The notes: generated from the letters alone by a model not told the origin. 64,000 bases of DNA from Allolucifera butyrica (GCF_900476375.1 NZ_UPPP01000059.1:44489-108488), one strand, 5' to 3'; positions 1 to 8,895 are shown, numbered from the stretch's first letter. Numbers and translations are program-made.

Positions 1-367
1 GGCATTGGAACGTGCTTCTTTCGTCAAAAGAGTTTTTACGGTGCAGGAACAGTTGTATTGTGACGGCCGGGGAGTTCAGCGCGCCGCTTCTTATGCTGCC
101 CGGTTTGCCGGCAAAGAAGCTGTGTTAAAAGCATTCGGCACCGGATTGGTGCAAGGAAGCTGGCAGGACGTGGAGATCAAGGTGAGTGAAAATGGCAGGC
201 CGGGAGTAAATTTAACCGGTTATTTTGCCTCATTGGCCGAGCAAAGGAAGATAACACATATTTATATTTCATTAACCCATGCGCAGGAATATGCAGCGGC
301 GCAGGTTGTGATGTGGGGAGGAAATGAAAATGAAAGTTGCAACCGCCCGGGAAATGCGGGAGATTGA
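1..367 (+). CDS. acpS: holo-[acyl-carrier-protein] synthase, 5' end outside window
   Basis: Transfers 4'-phosphopantetheine from CoA to apo-acyl carrier protein for fatty acid synthesis. The reading frame is open to the left edge (codons begin at base 2), so the N-terminus with its DIVEIERI-type metal motif is missing. What remains shows an F-T-V-Q-E stretch, the family signature FAGKEAVLKAFGTG and the late strand ISLTHAQEYAAAQVV, where the usual SLSH is SLTH. The 3' end overlaps the next gene by about 40 bases, so the two are probably translated together. acpS next to nnrDE is a common Firmicute arrangement. Identification is firm; only the true start is unknown. Confidence 0.9.
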   Translation, partial: ALERASFVKRVFTVQEQLYCDGRGVQRAASYAARFAGKEAVLKAFGTGLVQGSWQDVEIKVSENGRPGVNLTGYFASLAEQRKITHIYISLTHAQEYAAAQVVMWGGNENESCNRPGNAGD

Positions 368-1889
368 CCGGAAAACCATTGAAGAATATGGCATTCCCGG
401 TGTTGTCTTGATGGAGAATGCCGGAATGCAGGTGGTAAACTGCATTGAAAATATATTAGAATCCCTCGTAGAGCAAAAGATTTGTATTTTTGCCGGTACG
501 GGGAATAACGGCGGTGACGGATATGTGGCTGCCAGACATCTTTATAACCGGGGAGCCAACGTAAAAGTATTCCTGATCGGGGAGAAGGAGGCAGTAAGCG
601 GGGATGCGCGGCTGCACCTTGACATTCTTTCCCGGATGGGTATCAATGTACAGGAAGTGGCCGGTGAAAGGGATTGGAACAAAGTAAAGATTGCGACTGC
701 ATTTGCTGCGTGTCTGGTGGATGGTTTATTAGGCACCGGTTTTCGTGGGGAAATGACAGGGGCAATGGCGACGGCGGCCGGTATTATCAATGGCGCCGGC
801 AAGACTGTGGTTTCGATCGATATTCCGTCGGGAGTTGATGCCGATACGGGGCAAGTGCGGAGCCTGGCGGTTTGTGCAACGTATACCGTAACCTTTGGAT
901 TGCCAAAACCCGGTTTATTTTTGTATCCGGGTGCTTCTCATGTAGGAGAAATGGTGATTGCCGATATTGGCATTCCCAAACCGTTATTAAATGATACGCA
1001 GCTTCGTCAAAATGCAATTACGGCCGGTGGTGTAAAAAAGTTATTGCCCCAGCGGCGCCCGGATGCCCATAAAGGAATGTCCGGCCGGGTTTTATTGGTA
1101 GCCGGGTCGGAAGGATTTACCGGGGCGGCCTTTTTGGCTGCTTCCGGGTCGCTGCGGGGCGGAGCGGGGCTTGTCACTTTGGCAATTGCCGCCGGCCTGC
1201 ATGATATTATGGAAATTAAGCTGACAGAGGTTATGACCCGGCCTTTGCCGGAAGCAGACCGGGGGACGATGGGACGGGAAGCCGTTCCGTCTGTCGGCGC
1301 CTGGGAATTCGAAAATGATGTATTAGCCATTGGTCCGGGGCTGGGCCGCCATACAGATACTTTGCAGGCTGTGCGGGAAATCATCGGGGCTGCGGAAAAG
1401 CCGTTGGTGATTGATGCCGACGCTTTGACAGCCTTAGCAGGACAGGTAGAGCTTTTGACCGAAACCAAAGCGCTTTCCATCATTACACCGCATCCGGGGG
1501 AAATGGCCCGTCTGACCGGCCTGACAGTGGAAGAAATTAACCAGGACCGTATCGATATTGCCCGCCGGTCGTCGCAAAAATGGGAAAGTATTGTAGTATT
1601 GAAGGGAGCCCGGACAATTGTTGCTTTTCCGGATGGAGAAATATATATTAATCCTACCGGCAACGCCGGGATGGCTACCGGTGGCACCGGTGATGTATTG
1701 ACCGGATTGATTGCAGCCCTGATTGCGCAAGGATTATCAAGTCATGATGCAGCCATTGCCGGTGTTTATGTACATGGTATGGCGGGAGATATTGCAGCCC
1801 GCCGCATGGGCCTGATTGGCCTGACAGCTGCAGACTTGCTGCCAGCGATACCGGTAGCCATAGATGCAATTCAAAATGAAACAAAATGA
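330..1889 (+). CDS. nnrDE: bifunctional NAD(P)HX epimerase / ADP-dependent NAD(P)HX dehydratase
   Basis: Repairs hydrated nicotinamide cofactors: the N-terminal YjeF domain (about residues 1-215) epimerises S/R-NAD(P)HX and the C-terminal ribokinase-like domain (about 230-505) dehydrates the S form at the cost of ADP. The N-terminal domain shows GTGNNGGDG. The C-terminal domain shows HPGEMARLTG and the nucleotide-site loop GNAGMATGGTGDVLTG. At about 519 residues it has the usual fused bacterial length. GGAGG at 317-321 is 8 bases from ATG 330 and only 2 from ATG 324, so 330 is preferred. It overlaps the end of acpS. Confidence 0.93.
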   Translation: MKVATAREMREIDRKTIEEYGIPGVVLMENAGMQVVNCIENILESLVEQKICIFAGTGNNGGDGYVAARHLYNRGANVKVFLIGEKEAVSGDARLHLDILSRMGINVQEVAGERDWNKVKIATAFAACLVDGLLGTGFRGEMTGAMATAAGIINGAGKTVVSIDIPSGVDADTGQVRSLAVCATYTVTFGLPKPGLFLYPGASHVGEMVIADIGIPKPLLNDTQLRQNAITAGGVKKLLPQRRPDAHKGMSGRVLLVAGSEGFTGAAFLAASGSLRGGAGLVTLAIAAGLHDIMEIKLTEVMTRPLPEADRGTMGREAVPSVGAWEFENDVLAIGPGLGRHTDTLQAVREIIGAAEKPLVIDADALTALAGQVELLTETKALSIITPHPGEMARLTGLTVEEINQDRIDIARRSSQKWESIVVLKGARTIVAFPDGEIYINPTGNAGMATGGTGDVLTGLIAALIAQGLSSHDAAIAGVYVHGMAGDIAARRMGLIGLTAADLLPAIPVAIDAIQNETK

Positions 1890-1901
1890 TATATAAAAAA
1901 G

Positions 1902-1929
1902 TTGACATTGGTATATAAATAATTATATA
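1902..1929 (+). promoter_or_regulatory. promoter of the mazEF-type operon
   Basis: TTGACA at 1902-1907, a 16-base spacer and TATATA at 1924-1929, about 45 bases before the antitoxin start. The surrounding AT-rich dyads (TATATAAATAATTATATA, GATATATC) could bind the ribbon-helix-helix antitoxin for autoregulation, as is usual in this family. That last point is inference. Confidence 0.6.
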
Positions 1930-1973
1930 CTTGATATATCAAAGTATGTTTGGCAAATAGCGGGGGTGAAGTT

Positions 1974-2252
1974 GTGGCCGAATTAAAGCGTATTATGATT
2001 AGTATCCCCAATACGTTATTGCAGGAAGTGGATGGAATTATTGCCATGGATAAATTGAGCCGCAGTCAATTTGTCCGGGAAGCCATGCGTTTGTACATCG
2101 AAGACCGTAAGCGCAAAGCGGTGCGGGATATGATGAAAAAAGGCTACCAGGAAATGGCGGTTATTAATTTATCTTTAGCAGAAGAAGGGCTAATGATCGA
2201 TTCCGAAGTGTTTGAAACGATATCCCCCACTTTGCTGGCGGAGCGTGAATAG
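1974..2252 (+). CDS. ribbon-helix-helix antitoxin of a MazEF/EndoA pair
   Basis: A CopG/Arc-type ribbon-helix-helix protein of about 92 residues. The N-terminal strand [11 protein letters not shown] is followed by the two helices [11 protein letters not shown] and [14 protein letters not shown], the fold seen in Bacillus EndoAI (YdcD). It should bind its promoter as a dimer and block the toxin encoded just downstream. GTG 1974 is preferred because GGGGGTGA at 1962-1969 lies 4 bases upstream; a TTG at 1950 is the alternative. The stop is one base before the toxin ATG, so the two genes are translationally coupled. A similar cassette follows alr in Bacillus; here alr lies downstream on the opposite strand. 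Confidence 0.88.
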   Translation: MAELKRIMISIPNTLLQEVDGIIAMDKLSRSQFVREAMRLYIEDRKRKAVRDMMKKGYQEMAVINLSLAEEGLMIDSEVFETISPTLLAERE

Positions 2253-2253
2253 G

Positions 2254-2604
2254 ATGGTTGTAAAGCGGGGCGATATTTATTATGCTAATTTAAGCCCGGT
2301 AGTGGGTTCTGAACAGGGAGGACACCGTCCGGTGCTGATTATTCAAAATGATGTGGGCAACAAATATAGTCCCACAGTTATTGTTGCGGCCATTACTTCG
2401 CAGATTTCCAAAGCCAAACTGCCGACGCACGTGGAAGTGACTGCCAAACAGTTTAATCTTGATAAAGATTCGGTCATTTTACTGGAGCAATTGCGGACGA
2501 TCGATAAGCGTCGTCTAAAGGAAAAGGTTACTCATTTAAATGAAGAAGTTATGGAACGGGTGGATGAAGCTATACGGATTAGTTTAGGACTCATTCAACT
2601 ATAA
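2254..2604 (+). CDS. ndoA: MazF/EndoA-type endoribonuclease toxin
   Basis: A sequence-specific mRNA interferase of the MazF/PemK family, 116 residues. The N-terminus [21 protein letters not shown] carries the conserved RGDIY and GSEQGG(H/T)RP elements of the RNA-binding and active-site surface, followed by PVLIIQND and the core strand [10 protein letters not shown]. It is almost identical in length to Bacillus EndoA, which cuts at UACAU. Site specificity cannot be read from this sequence. ATG 2254 begins right after the antitoxin stop. Two hairpin terminators follow, so the pair forms its own transcription unit. Confidence 0.93.
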   Translation: MVVKRGDIYYANLSPVVGSEQGGHRPVLIIQNDVGNKYSPTVIVAAITSQISKAKLPTHVEVTAKQFNLDKDSVILLEQLRTIDKRRLKEKVTHLNEEVMERVDEAIRISLGLIQL

Positions 2605-2620
2605 ATGCAGCTACATACTG

Positions 2621-2644
2621 TAGGCGGGAGACTGCCTATTTTTT
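2621..2644 (+). terminator. rho-independent terminator after the toxin gene
   Basis: The stem TAGGCGG / CTGCCTA with loop GAGA runs directly into a run of six T. It closes the mazEF-type operon. Confidence 0.75.
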
Positions 2645-2657
2645 GTGAGCTCAACTG

Positions 2658-2682
2658 AAAGGCCGCGCAAGCGGTCTTTTTT
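2658..2682 (+). terminator. second terminator, GGCCGC-GCAA-GCGGTC
   Basis: A GC-rich stem with a GCAA tetraloop followed by TTTTTT, 14 bases after the first terminator. Two in tandem would insulate the amidase promoter from the toxin operon. Confidence 0.7.
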
Positions 2683-2705
2683 CCGTATATTCCGACTAAA
2701 GTCCC

Positions 2706-2734
2706 GCAGGATTTTTATGAAAAAGAGCGAATAA
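2706..2734 (+). promoter_or_regulatory. sigma-H-type promoter of the amidase gene
   Basis: GCAGGATTT at 2706-2714, 11 bases, then AGCGAATAA at 2726-2734. This matches the Bacillus sigma-H consensus RnAGGAwWW-N11/12-RnnGAATww at every defined position. It lies about 35 bases before the amidase start, which fits a cell-wall enzyme used at the onset of sporulation. The assignment rests on consensus matching alone. Confidence 0.6.
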
Positions 2735-2769
2735 AGATAAAACACGTCGGAGTATAGGAGGTGCTGTTG

Positions 2770-3855
2770 TTGAGGCGAATCATTTTCCTGTTGTTGCTGT
2801 CAATACTGATGACTCCTATTTCAGCAAGCTTGGCGGCGCCGCCGGGTGCATCCGCCAACGATGCTAAGAATGTATTGACGAAAATCCGTTGGGCGGTTCA
2901 TACAGATGCTGTTACTGGGGCCAAACGTCTACGGCTGGTTTTTGACTTTACCGGACCGGTTAAAGTGAACAGCAGTATGTTGGCGGTTCCTGTTCCCAGC
3001 CTTATTTTGAATTTAACGGGAGTTGTTCCCGGAGCGGGCATAGGCAGCAACACCAAGTTGGACGGGACAATTGCCGATAGCATCAACGCGGTTTCTAACG
3101 GCAAGGAGACCCGGATGAAGATTGACTTGCCGATTATGATTAATGATACCGATTATAAGGTATTTGTTTTACGTAAGGACCCGGTCACTAAAAGACCCGA
3201 CCGGATTGTGGTAGATATTAATAAACCGGTGCTACCGGCTAATTTTCATTTCACTGCCGGCTTGAAAGGCAAAGTGATTGTTCTGGATCCCGGACATGGA
3301 GGCAGCGACCCGGGGGCGATCGGACCCGGAAAAACAATGGAAAAGACAATTACACTGGCTGTAAGCTTAAAGGTAAAGGCCTTGCTGGAAAAGGCCGGCG
3401 CTAAAGTAATTATGACCCGCCAGTCTGACCGCGACGTATATAAACCGGGGGATACCGCGGTTGAGGAATTGAGTGCGAGGGCATCTGTGGCCAACAGAAA
3501 TAAAGCCGATATCTTTGTCGATGTGCATATCAATTCATTTGTTAATCCTGACGTTGGCGGGACGGCTACCTATTATTATGAAAAAACACCTTATGATTTG
3601 ATACTGGCCCAAACGATACAGTCCAATCTAATTCATGATGGCGGATTGGAGAATCGTGGTGTTCATGCCGCCAATTTTTACGTTTTAAAACATACCGTAA
3701 TGCCGTCGGTTCTTGCCGAACTGGCCTTTATATCCAATCCAAAAGAGGAAAATTTATTAAATGAACCGGATTTCCAGCAAAAAATGGCGCAAGGGATTGT
3801 AAAGGGGATCGATGACTTTTTCGCCCAGGCAGCTAAAATGGGGGGTGAGCAGTGA
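2770..3855 (+). CDS. exported N-acetylmuramoyl-L-alanine amidase, AMIN + Amidase_3
   Basis: Cleaves the amide bond between MurNAc and the stem peptide of peptidoglycan. An N-terminal signal peptide (MRRIIFLLLLSILMTPIS) leads into an AMIN localisation domain (about residues 30-155) and a zinc Amidase_3 domain (about 165-355). Zinc and catalytic residues are visible: the His of LDPGHGG, Glu of MEKT, His of DVHINSF and Glu of LAELAFI. AGGAGG at 2756-2761 best supports TTG 2770; a GTG at 2761 is in frame but overlaps the ribosome binding site. It overlaps the following GerMN lipoprotein gene. A sigma-H-like promoter lies upstream. It resembles CwlD/AmiC proteins; a sporulation role is likely but unproven. 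Confidence 0.92.
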   Translation: MRRIIFLLLLSILMTPISASLAAPPGASANDAKNVLTKIRWAVHTDAVTGAKRLRLVFDFTGPVKVNSSMLAVPVPSLILNLTGVVPGAGIGSNTKLDGTIADSINAVSNGKETRMKIDLPIMINDTDYKVFVLRKDPVTKRPDRIVVDINKPVLPANFHFTAGLKGKVIVLDPGHGGSDPGAIGPGKTMEKTITLAVSLKVKALLEKAGAKVIMTRQSDRDVYKPGDTAVEELSARASVANRNKADIFVDVHINSFVNPDVGGTATYYYEKTPYDLILAQTIQSNLIHDGGLENRGVHAANFYVLKHTVMPSVLAELAFISNPKEENLLNEPDFQQKMAQGIVKGIDDFFAQAAKMGGEQ

Positions 3856-4448
3856 TGGCTGGTAAAGTCAAACTATGGTTACTCTTTTTGATTTTGGCAG
3901 CCGGGTTCATTGCCGGCTGTGCAGCGGATGTGCCTGCCAATCTAACGACAAAACCGTCTCAGACGCCTGCTCAATCAGCGTCTGAACCAACGGTTGTCCA
4001 GTCGCCGGCCAAACAGCCTACTGCTATGGGAAATATGCGTCTGACTGTTTATTATGCAACAAAAGATGCGGAGAATCTTGTGCCGGTAACATATGAGGTA
4101 GCGAAAAATACTCATCCGGCCCGGACTGCCGTTGAATTGCTGCTTACCCGTCCGCAGAATCCGGATTTGGTTTCGGTTTTTCCGGCCGGTACCAAATTAA
4201 AAGATATTGCGGTAAAAAAGAACATAGCCTATGTGGATTTTAATCAACAACTGCTTACAGGTACGTCCCGGGGGTCTGCTACCGAATTGCTGCTGGTTGG
4301 GGCTGTGGTAGATACTCTGACGGAATTCTCCGATATCCAGCAGGTACAGATTTTGGTGGAAGGTAAGAAACTGGATACTTTATATGGGCATGTGGATTTG
4401 AGTGAGCCTTTGAGCCGTTCGGTTCAGATAATCAAGAAAACGAAGTAG
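3855..4448 (+). CDS. GerMN-domain lipoprotein
   Basis: A 197-residue lipoprotein. The signal peptide ends in the lipobox FIAGC at about residue 22, followed by a Thr/Gln/Pro/Ser-rich linker and a single GerMN (sporulation/germination) domain at about 60-185 with the typical RTAVELLLTRP and VYF-type strands (AYVDFNQQLL). GerM-family proteins act at the cell envelope in sporulation and cell-wall remodelling in Bacillus. Its start overlaps the amidase stop (GTGATG) and it shares that gene's sigma-H-like promoter, so the two probably act together on peptidoglycan. ATG 3855 is preferred over GTG 3852. A strong bidirectional hairpin follows. Confidence 0.85.
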   Translation: MAGKVKLWLLFLILAAGFIAGCAADVPANLTTKPSQTPAQSASEPTVVQSPAKQPTAMGNMRLTVYYATKDAENLVPVTYEVAKNTHPARTAVELLLTRPQNPDLVSVFPAGTKLKDIAVKKNIAYVDFNQQLLTGTSRGSATELLLVGAVVDTLTEFSDIQQVQILVEGKKLDTLYGHVDLSEPLSRSVQIIKKTK

Positions 4449-4449
4449 T

Positions 4450-4485
4450 AAAAAGCCGTTTAACCTTTGGTTTAAACGGCTTTTT
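4450..4485. terminator. bidirectional terminator between the GerMN gene and alr
   Basis: AAAAAGCCGTTTAA pairs with TTTAAACGGCTTTTT around a short CCTTTGG loop. It has T runs in both directions and so serves both convergent operons. Confidence 0.88.
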
Positions 4486-4495
4486 ACTATTTCTA

Positions 4496-5608
4496 TTAGC
4501 CGATGTAGATTCGGGGAACTCTTGGACTGATTGCACAAACCAGTTCATAGTTAATGGTAGCGGCAAGGTCCGCTAATTCCGTTACAGTGATTTCCTCGGA
4601 ACCCTGTTTGCCGAATAAAACGGCTTCATCCCCAATACGGCTGGAACATTCGGTTCCTAAATCAACCAGGATTTGATCCATACAGACACGGCCAACGACA
4701 GGACAACGTTTACCGCCGATCAAGACAGACGCTTTATTCGAAAGCTGACGGCTATAGCCATCGGCATAACCTAATGGCAAGGTGGCGATATACGTTTCCC
4801 GTGAGGTTTGGTAAGTACAGCCGTAACTTATGGCTGTTGCAGCCGGAACCTGTTTAATATATACTATTTTGGTTTTTAAAGACATGACAGGATGCAGGTC
4901 TAAAGAACGGTGCATATCATGAGAAGGCGGAAGACCATATAAAATGATGCCGGGCCGTACGGCAGTAAAATGACTGTCGGGAAGGTCGATGATCCCGGCG
5001 CTGTTGGCTGCCGAAACACACAGCGGATTTATACCGGCTGATTTCAAGTCGGCCAAAACGGACCGGAAGGCGGTGATCTGGAAATTTGCATACCTTTTAT
5101 CTTTTTCGTCGGCGGCAGCCATATGCGTGAATAAGCCCTGCACTTTAATTTCCGGTATAGCCAAAAGCTGCCGGATGAACGGGAGAACTTGGGCCGGCGG
5201 AATGCCGATTCTTCCCATACCGGTATCCGTCTTTATCATAACCTGGGCTGATTTTCCAACCTCGCGGGCCGCCGCCGCCAGGGCGTTTACCTGTTCCAGG
5301 GTACAGACCGTGGCAGTTAGGTTATTTTCGACAAGGGAATGGGCCTGTTCGGGCAGCGTCAGCCCTAATACCAGTATAGGAACAGTTAGGCCGGCTTCTC
5401 TAAGTTCCGCTCCCTCTTCCGGGATGGCTACAGCCAGGCTGGAAGCGCCGGCTGCCAGCACTGTCCGGCTTACCGGCACTGCTCCGTGGCCGTAGGCATC
5501 GGCTTTTACTACCGCCATAATGCCGGCGGCGGATGGAATTACTGAGCGTATTTGTGTCATATTATGCCGCAGGGCAGTTAAATCAATTTCAACGTATGTA
5601 GGTCTCAT
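4496..5608 (-). CDS. alr: alanine racemase
   Basis: A PLP-dependent enzyme interconverting L- and D-alanine, giving D-Ala for peptidoglycan. The 370-residue protein has the family's alpha/beta barrel followed by a beta domain. The PLP lysine lies in AVVKADAYGHGA at about residue 35, and the C-terminal catalytic tyrosine region reads AISYGCTY (about 260). MKTDTGMGRIG and RVCMDQI are family signatures. The start follows GAAGGGA. It lies 35 bases behind the TyrR-like regulator on the same strand, an unusual partner suggesting linked control of amino acid metabolism. The D-alanine role is from family knowledge. Confidence 0.95.
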   Translation of the reverse strand: MRPTYVEIDLTALRHNMTQIRSVIPSAAGIMAVVKADAYGHGAVPVSRTVLAAGASSLAVAIPEEGAELREAGLTVPILVLGLTLPEQAHSLVENNLTATVCTLEQVNALAAAAREVGKSAQVMIKTDTGMGRIGIPPAQVLPFIRQLLAIPEIKVQGLFTHMAAADEKDKRYANFQITAFRSVLADLKSAGINPLCVSAANSAGIIDLPDSHFTAVRPGIILYGLPPSHDMHRSLDLHPVMSLKTKIVYIKQVPAATAISYGCTYQTSRETYIATLPLGYADGYSRQLSNKASVLIGGKRCPVVGRVCMDQILVDLGTECSSRIGDEAVLFGKQGSEEITVTELADLAATINYELVCAISPRVPRIYIG

Positions 5609-5643
5609 AAGTCGGTCCCTTCTTTACTCGGAATATTGGCGGA

Positions 5644-7218
5644 TTATTCGCGCTGAGTGAAATTATCATTCAGACTCAGGTTGTATTTACGCAGTTTTTT
5701 TAGTATGGCCGTATGGGACAAGCCCAAGGCATGGCCCAACTGCCGTGATGTACGGTATTGTCTGAGCGATTTTTGCAGAATGTCCTTCTCCACTTCCTGT
5801 ATCATTTCGTCCAGTGTGCGCGGCGGCAATGTTTGGCTGTCAGGAGGAAGAGACGTATAATCATGGTCGAGAATAATATGTTCGGCCAAAATTGCCGTAT
5901 CATTGACAATGTTTACGGCCCGCTCAATGACGTTTTCCAATTCCCGGATATTTCCCGGCCAATGGTAATGGGTTAATTTGTTAAGCGCCGTTTCGCTGAT
6001 GACATTGGCCGTTTTTTGCATTCGGGCGGCAAAGCGCCGTAAAAAAAAATGAGCCAGTATTGGTATGTCTTCCCGTCGTTCCCGCAGGGGAGGGATAAAT
6101 AGCGGTATGACATTTAACCGGTAATACAAGTCTTCCCGGAAACGGCCTTTAGCAATCATATCTTCCAGGTTGCGGTTCGTAGCGGCTAATATTCGCACGT
6201 TAACGGGAATTTCCCGGGTTCCGCCGATACGCCGCACTTTGCCGTCCTGGAGAACCCGCAGTAGTTTGGCCTGTAAATGGGAGGAAAGCTCGCCGATTTC
6301 ATCAAGAAAGATGGTACCCTCATTGGCAAATTCAAATAATCCCTGTTTGCCGCTCTTGGTTGCGCCGGTAAACGCTCCCTTCTCATAGCCGAAAAGTTCA
6401 CTTTCCAGCAGGGTATCGGGAATGGCGGCGCAATTTAACGGGACCAGCATTTTGTCCTTTCGCGGGGAAGCAGAATGCAGGGCGCGGGCCAGCAATTCCT
6501 TGCCGGTGCCGGTTTCTCCCCGGATGAGAACGGTGGAATGACCGCCGGCAATTGCTTTAGCCATATCAACGACCCGCCGCATAGCACTGCTGGTATATAA
6601 AAGTTCATCGAAGGTCAGGGTTAACTGGCCCGTGACAGTATAGATTAACGCCCGTACATCACTGATATCTTTTAAAATAGCTACTGCTCCAATGCTGCGC
6701 CCGGTCTGGTCTTTTACCGGACGTCCGCTGGCCAGAAAATGACTTTTAGTGCGGTCAAGCATAATTTCCCGGTTATTGTATACGGTTCCCTGCTGCAAAG
6801 CAGCCAGGAGGGGCAAGTCGCTGGGAAAAACCTCCCGAATGGATTTGCCGAGAACGTCAACCGCCGGAATATGAACAATCTTTTCGGCGGCCGGATTATA
6901 TTGCGTAATGCGGGACTGATGGTCAATCGCAATAATTCCGTCACTGACCGAGGTAAGAACGGCTTTTAATTGCTCCGCTTTTTCCTGATGCGGCATTAGC
7001 TCAATAACAAAAACATCATTCACTTGGGGAATGTTTTTGATATGCTCCCGGACATACTCCTGGTCGGCGGGCGACAACTGCTCGGTTTCCAGATAAACCG
7101 TATTGAGTTCAACTTCCATGGATACGATGTTTATGTGCCGCTCGGCCAAAACCCGGGAAATATCAAGTACCAGGCCTACCCGGTCAACGTTAGGAATTTT
7201 AAGACATAAATTATGCAT
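5644..7218 (-). CDS. sigma-54-dependent TyrR-like activator (ACT-PAS-AAA+-HTH)
   Basis: A 524-residue enhancer-binding regulator. In order: ACT domain (about 1-75), PAS domain (about 80-190), AAA+ sigma-54 interaction module (about 200-440) with Walker A GETGTGKE and the sigma-54 loop GAFTGA, and a C-terminal Fis-type helix-turn-helix ending LGLSHTAILKKLRKYNL. The N-terminal ACT domain suggests it senses an amino acid, as TyrR does. Start chosen at ATG 7218, 6 bases after AGGAGG; a longer in-frame ATG at 7338 has no good site. It probably forms an operon with alr. No clear -24/-12 target promoter was found nearby, so its regulon lies elsewhere or was missed. Confidence 0.88.
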   Translation of the reverse strand: MHNLCLKIPNVDRVGLVLDISRVLAERHINIVSMEVELNTVYLETEQLSPADQEYVREHIKNIPQVNDVFVIELMPHQEKAEQLKAVLTSVSDGIIAIDHQSRITQYNPAAEKIVHIPAVDVLGKSIREVFPSDLPLLAALQQGTVYNNREIMLDRTKSHFLASGRPVKDQTGRSIGAVAILKDISDVRALIYTVTGQLTLTFDELLYTSSAMRRVVDMAKAIAGGHSTVLIRGETGTGKELLARALHSASPRKDKMLVPLNCAAIPDTLLESELFGYEKGAFTGATKSGKQGLFEFANEGTIFLDEIGELSSHLQAKLLRVLQDGKVRRIGGTREIPVNVRILAATNRNLEDMIAKGRFREDLYYRLNVIPLFIPPLRERREDIPILAHFFLRRFAARMQKTANVISETALNKLTHYHWPGNIRELENVIERAVNIVNDTAILAEHIILDHDYTSLPPDSQTLPPRTLDEMIQEVEKDILQKSLRQYRTSRQLGHALGLSHTAILKKLRKYNLSLNDNFTQRE

Positions 7219-7306
7219 GGGCTGCCTCCTGCCGGACTGTTTATTTCTGAGATTTAGCCAAAAGATTGCGAAATCCTTTACGGTAATACAATTTTTTTTC
7301 CCGGTG

Positions 7307-7315
7307 TGGTATACT
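7307..7315 (+). promoter_or_regulatory. extended -10 promoter of the thiL-tsaEB-rimI operon
   Basis: TGGTATACT is an extended -10 element about 70 bases upstream of thiL; no convincing -35 is seen. It lies in the divergent gap between the regulator gene and thiL. Confidence 0.45.
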
Positions 7316-7382
7316 ACCAAGGCAGGAAATAACTGCATAAAACAGAAATGATTAAAGGAAATGAATCATTTGGTGGTGTTTT

Positions 7383-8381
7383 GTGTTGGATTTGAAGCAA
7401 TTGGGAGAGTTTGGCTTAATTCAATTAATTAGTGAAAATACAATCCAGGACCCGGGCAGTGTTGTGGCAGGAATTGGCGATGATGCTGCTGTTTTATTAC
7501 CGGCACCGGGAAAATTGCAGTTGTTAACTGCCGATATGCTGGTGGAAAACGTGCATTTTACCCTGGCCACGACCAGTGCCTGGCAGTTGGGCTATAAGTC
7601 CATGGCGGTCAATTTAAGCGATATTGCCGCTATGGGAGGGATTCCCAAACATGCTGTCGTTTCCATCGCTTTACCACGGGAAACGGAAACGGAGTTTGTG
7701 GTTGCTTTTTATCAAGGGATGAAGGAAATATGCCGGGAATTTGCTGTAAATATTGTTGGCGGCGATACGGTCTCCAGCCCGCAGGGGCTGATTATCAACG
7801 TGACTGTATCCGGGGAAGTGGAGCCGGCTAACCTTATAAGACGCTCCGGTGCCCAGGTGGGAGACCTGGTTGCGGTGACGGGGGCTTTGGGCAGTTCCGG
7901 TGCCGGCCTTGATCTTTTGCTGCGTGGCGACTGGGAAAAGCACAAGTTTGCCTGGCCGCTGATTACCGCCCATTTGACGCCGCGTCCCCAGGTCCGGACC
8001 GGCCGGTTGCTGGCGATGCACGGCGTAACCAGTATGGATGATATTAGCGATGGGTTGGCCAGTGAAGCCAATGAAATAGCCGATGCCAGCAAAGTGGGAA
8101 TGCGACTGACGGCCGGCAAGATTCCGGTTTTGCCGGAAATAGGACAGGCCGGCGAACTTTTGCAAAAGGATTATTTGGATTATGCGTTGTACGGTGGTGA
8201 AGATTACGAATTAATCTTTACCATAAATCCGGATAAATACGGAAAACTGGCGGCGGAAGATTTAGGAGTGCGCTTGACTGTAATCGGGGAAGTCGTAACG
8301 GCTGCTCAGGGCGTAACTTTACTAAAGGAAGATGGCCGGAGCATGATTCTGGAACCGAAAGGTTACAATCATTTCCGGTAG
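7383..8381 (+). CDS. thiL: thiamine-monophosphate kinase
   Basis: Phosphorylates thiamine monophosphate to the cofactor thiamine diphosphate. The 332-residue protein shows the AIR synthase-like fold motifs GIGDDAAVL (about residue 30), DMLVENVHF (about 52), NLSDIAAMGG (about 80) and VGGDTVSS (about 123), plus SMDDISDGLASEA and YGGEDYELIFT towards the C-terminus. Start is a GTG preceded by GGTGGTG. It is followed after 16 bases by tsaE and leads a four-gene run with tsaE, tsaB and rimI, an order common in Firmicutes. Confidence 0.95.
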   Translation: MLDLKQLGEFGLIQLISENTIQDPGSVVAGIGDDAAVLLPAPGKLQLLTADMLVENVHFTLATTSAWQLGYKSMAVNLSDIAAMGGIPKHAVVSIALPRETETEFVVAFYQGMKEICREFAVNIVGGDTVSSPQGLIINVTVSGEVEPANLIRRSGAQVGDLVAVTGALGSSGAGLDLLLRGDWEKHKFAWPLITAHLTPRPQVRTGRLLAMHGVTSMDDISDGLASEANEIADASKVGMRLTAGKIPVLPEIGQAGELLQKDYLDYALYGGEDYELIFTINPDKYGKLAAEDLGVRLTVIGEVVTAAQGVTLLKEDGRSMILEPKGYNHFR

Positions 8382-8397
8382 TATAGGAGTGAATTCA

Positions 8398-8895
8398 ATG
8401 TGGATTTTTAAGACCGGTTCGCCGGAAGCAACCTTTGCTTTTGGCTGCAGTTTGGCCAGTGTGTTGCTGGACGGAGATATTGTATGTCTGCAGGGAGATC
8501 TCGGGATGGGTAAAACCGTGTTTGTTCAAGGGATTGCCCGGGGACTGGATGTCAAGGAAGCGGTGACCAGCCCGACTTTTACCATTTTGAATATTTACGA
8601 GGGGAAAACGAAGCTATACCATTTTGACCTTTACCGGCTGGAAACTCCGGAGGAATTGGAGGATATTGGTTTTGACGAATATACGTCTGCCGGTGGTGTT
8701 GCTGTAATTGAGTGGCCGGATAAATTCCCTGACCGGCTGCCCGCCGAATGTTTGTGGGTAAAGCTCGAGGCCGGTGAACAGATTGCGGACCGGTTTATCA
8801 GTGTCCGGGCCCAAGGCGAACGATATGAAAAACTGGGTGAGGAGTTGAAACACATTGCCGATTCTTGCTATCGATACAGCCACACTTGTGTCTAG
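8398..8895 (+). CDS. tsaE: tRNA t6A biosynthesis ATPase TsaE
   Basis: P-loop ATPase of the complex that puts threonylcarbamoyl on A37 of ANN-decoding tRNAs. Walker A GDLGMGKTVFVQGIARGL, the conserved SPTFTILNIYEG strand and HFDLYRLETPEELEDIGFDEY are all present; the family's WPD/WPE-type motif reads EWPDKF. ATG 8398 sits 8 bases after TAGGAG and is preferred over GTG 8389. The 3' end overlaps tsaB by 41 bases. Its partners tsaB and tsaD are both in this window. At 165 residues it has normal length. Confidence 0.94.
   Translation: MWIFKTGSPEATFAFGCSLASVLLDGDIVCLQGDLGMGKTVFVQGIARGLDVKEAVTSPTFTILNIYEGKTKLYHFDLYRLETPEELEDIGFDEYTSAGGVAVIEWPDKFPDRLPAECLWVKLEAGEQIADRFISVRAQGERYEKLGEELKHIADSCYRYSHTCV

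Noticed and set aside
1007..1687. 226-codon open frame antisense to nnrDE
   Set aside because: Shadow frame of a clear gene with no start signal.
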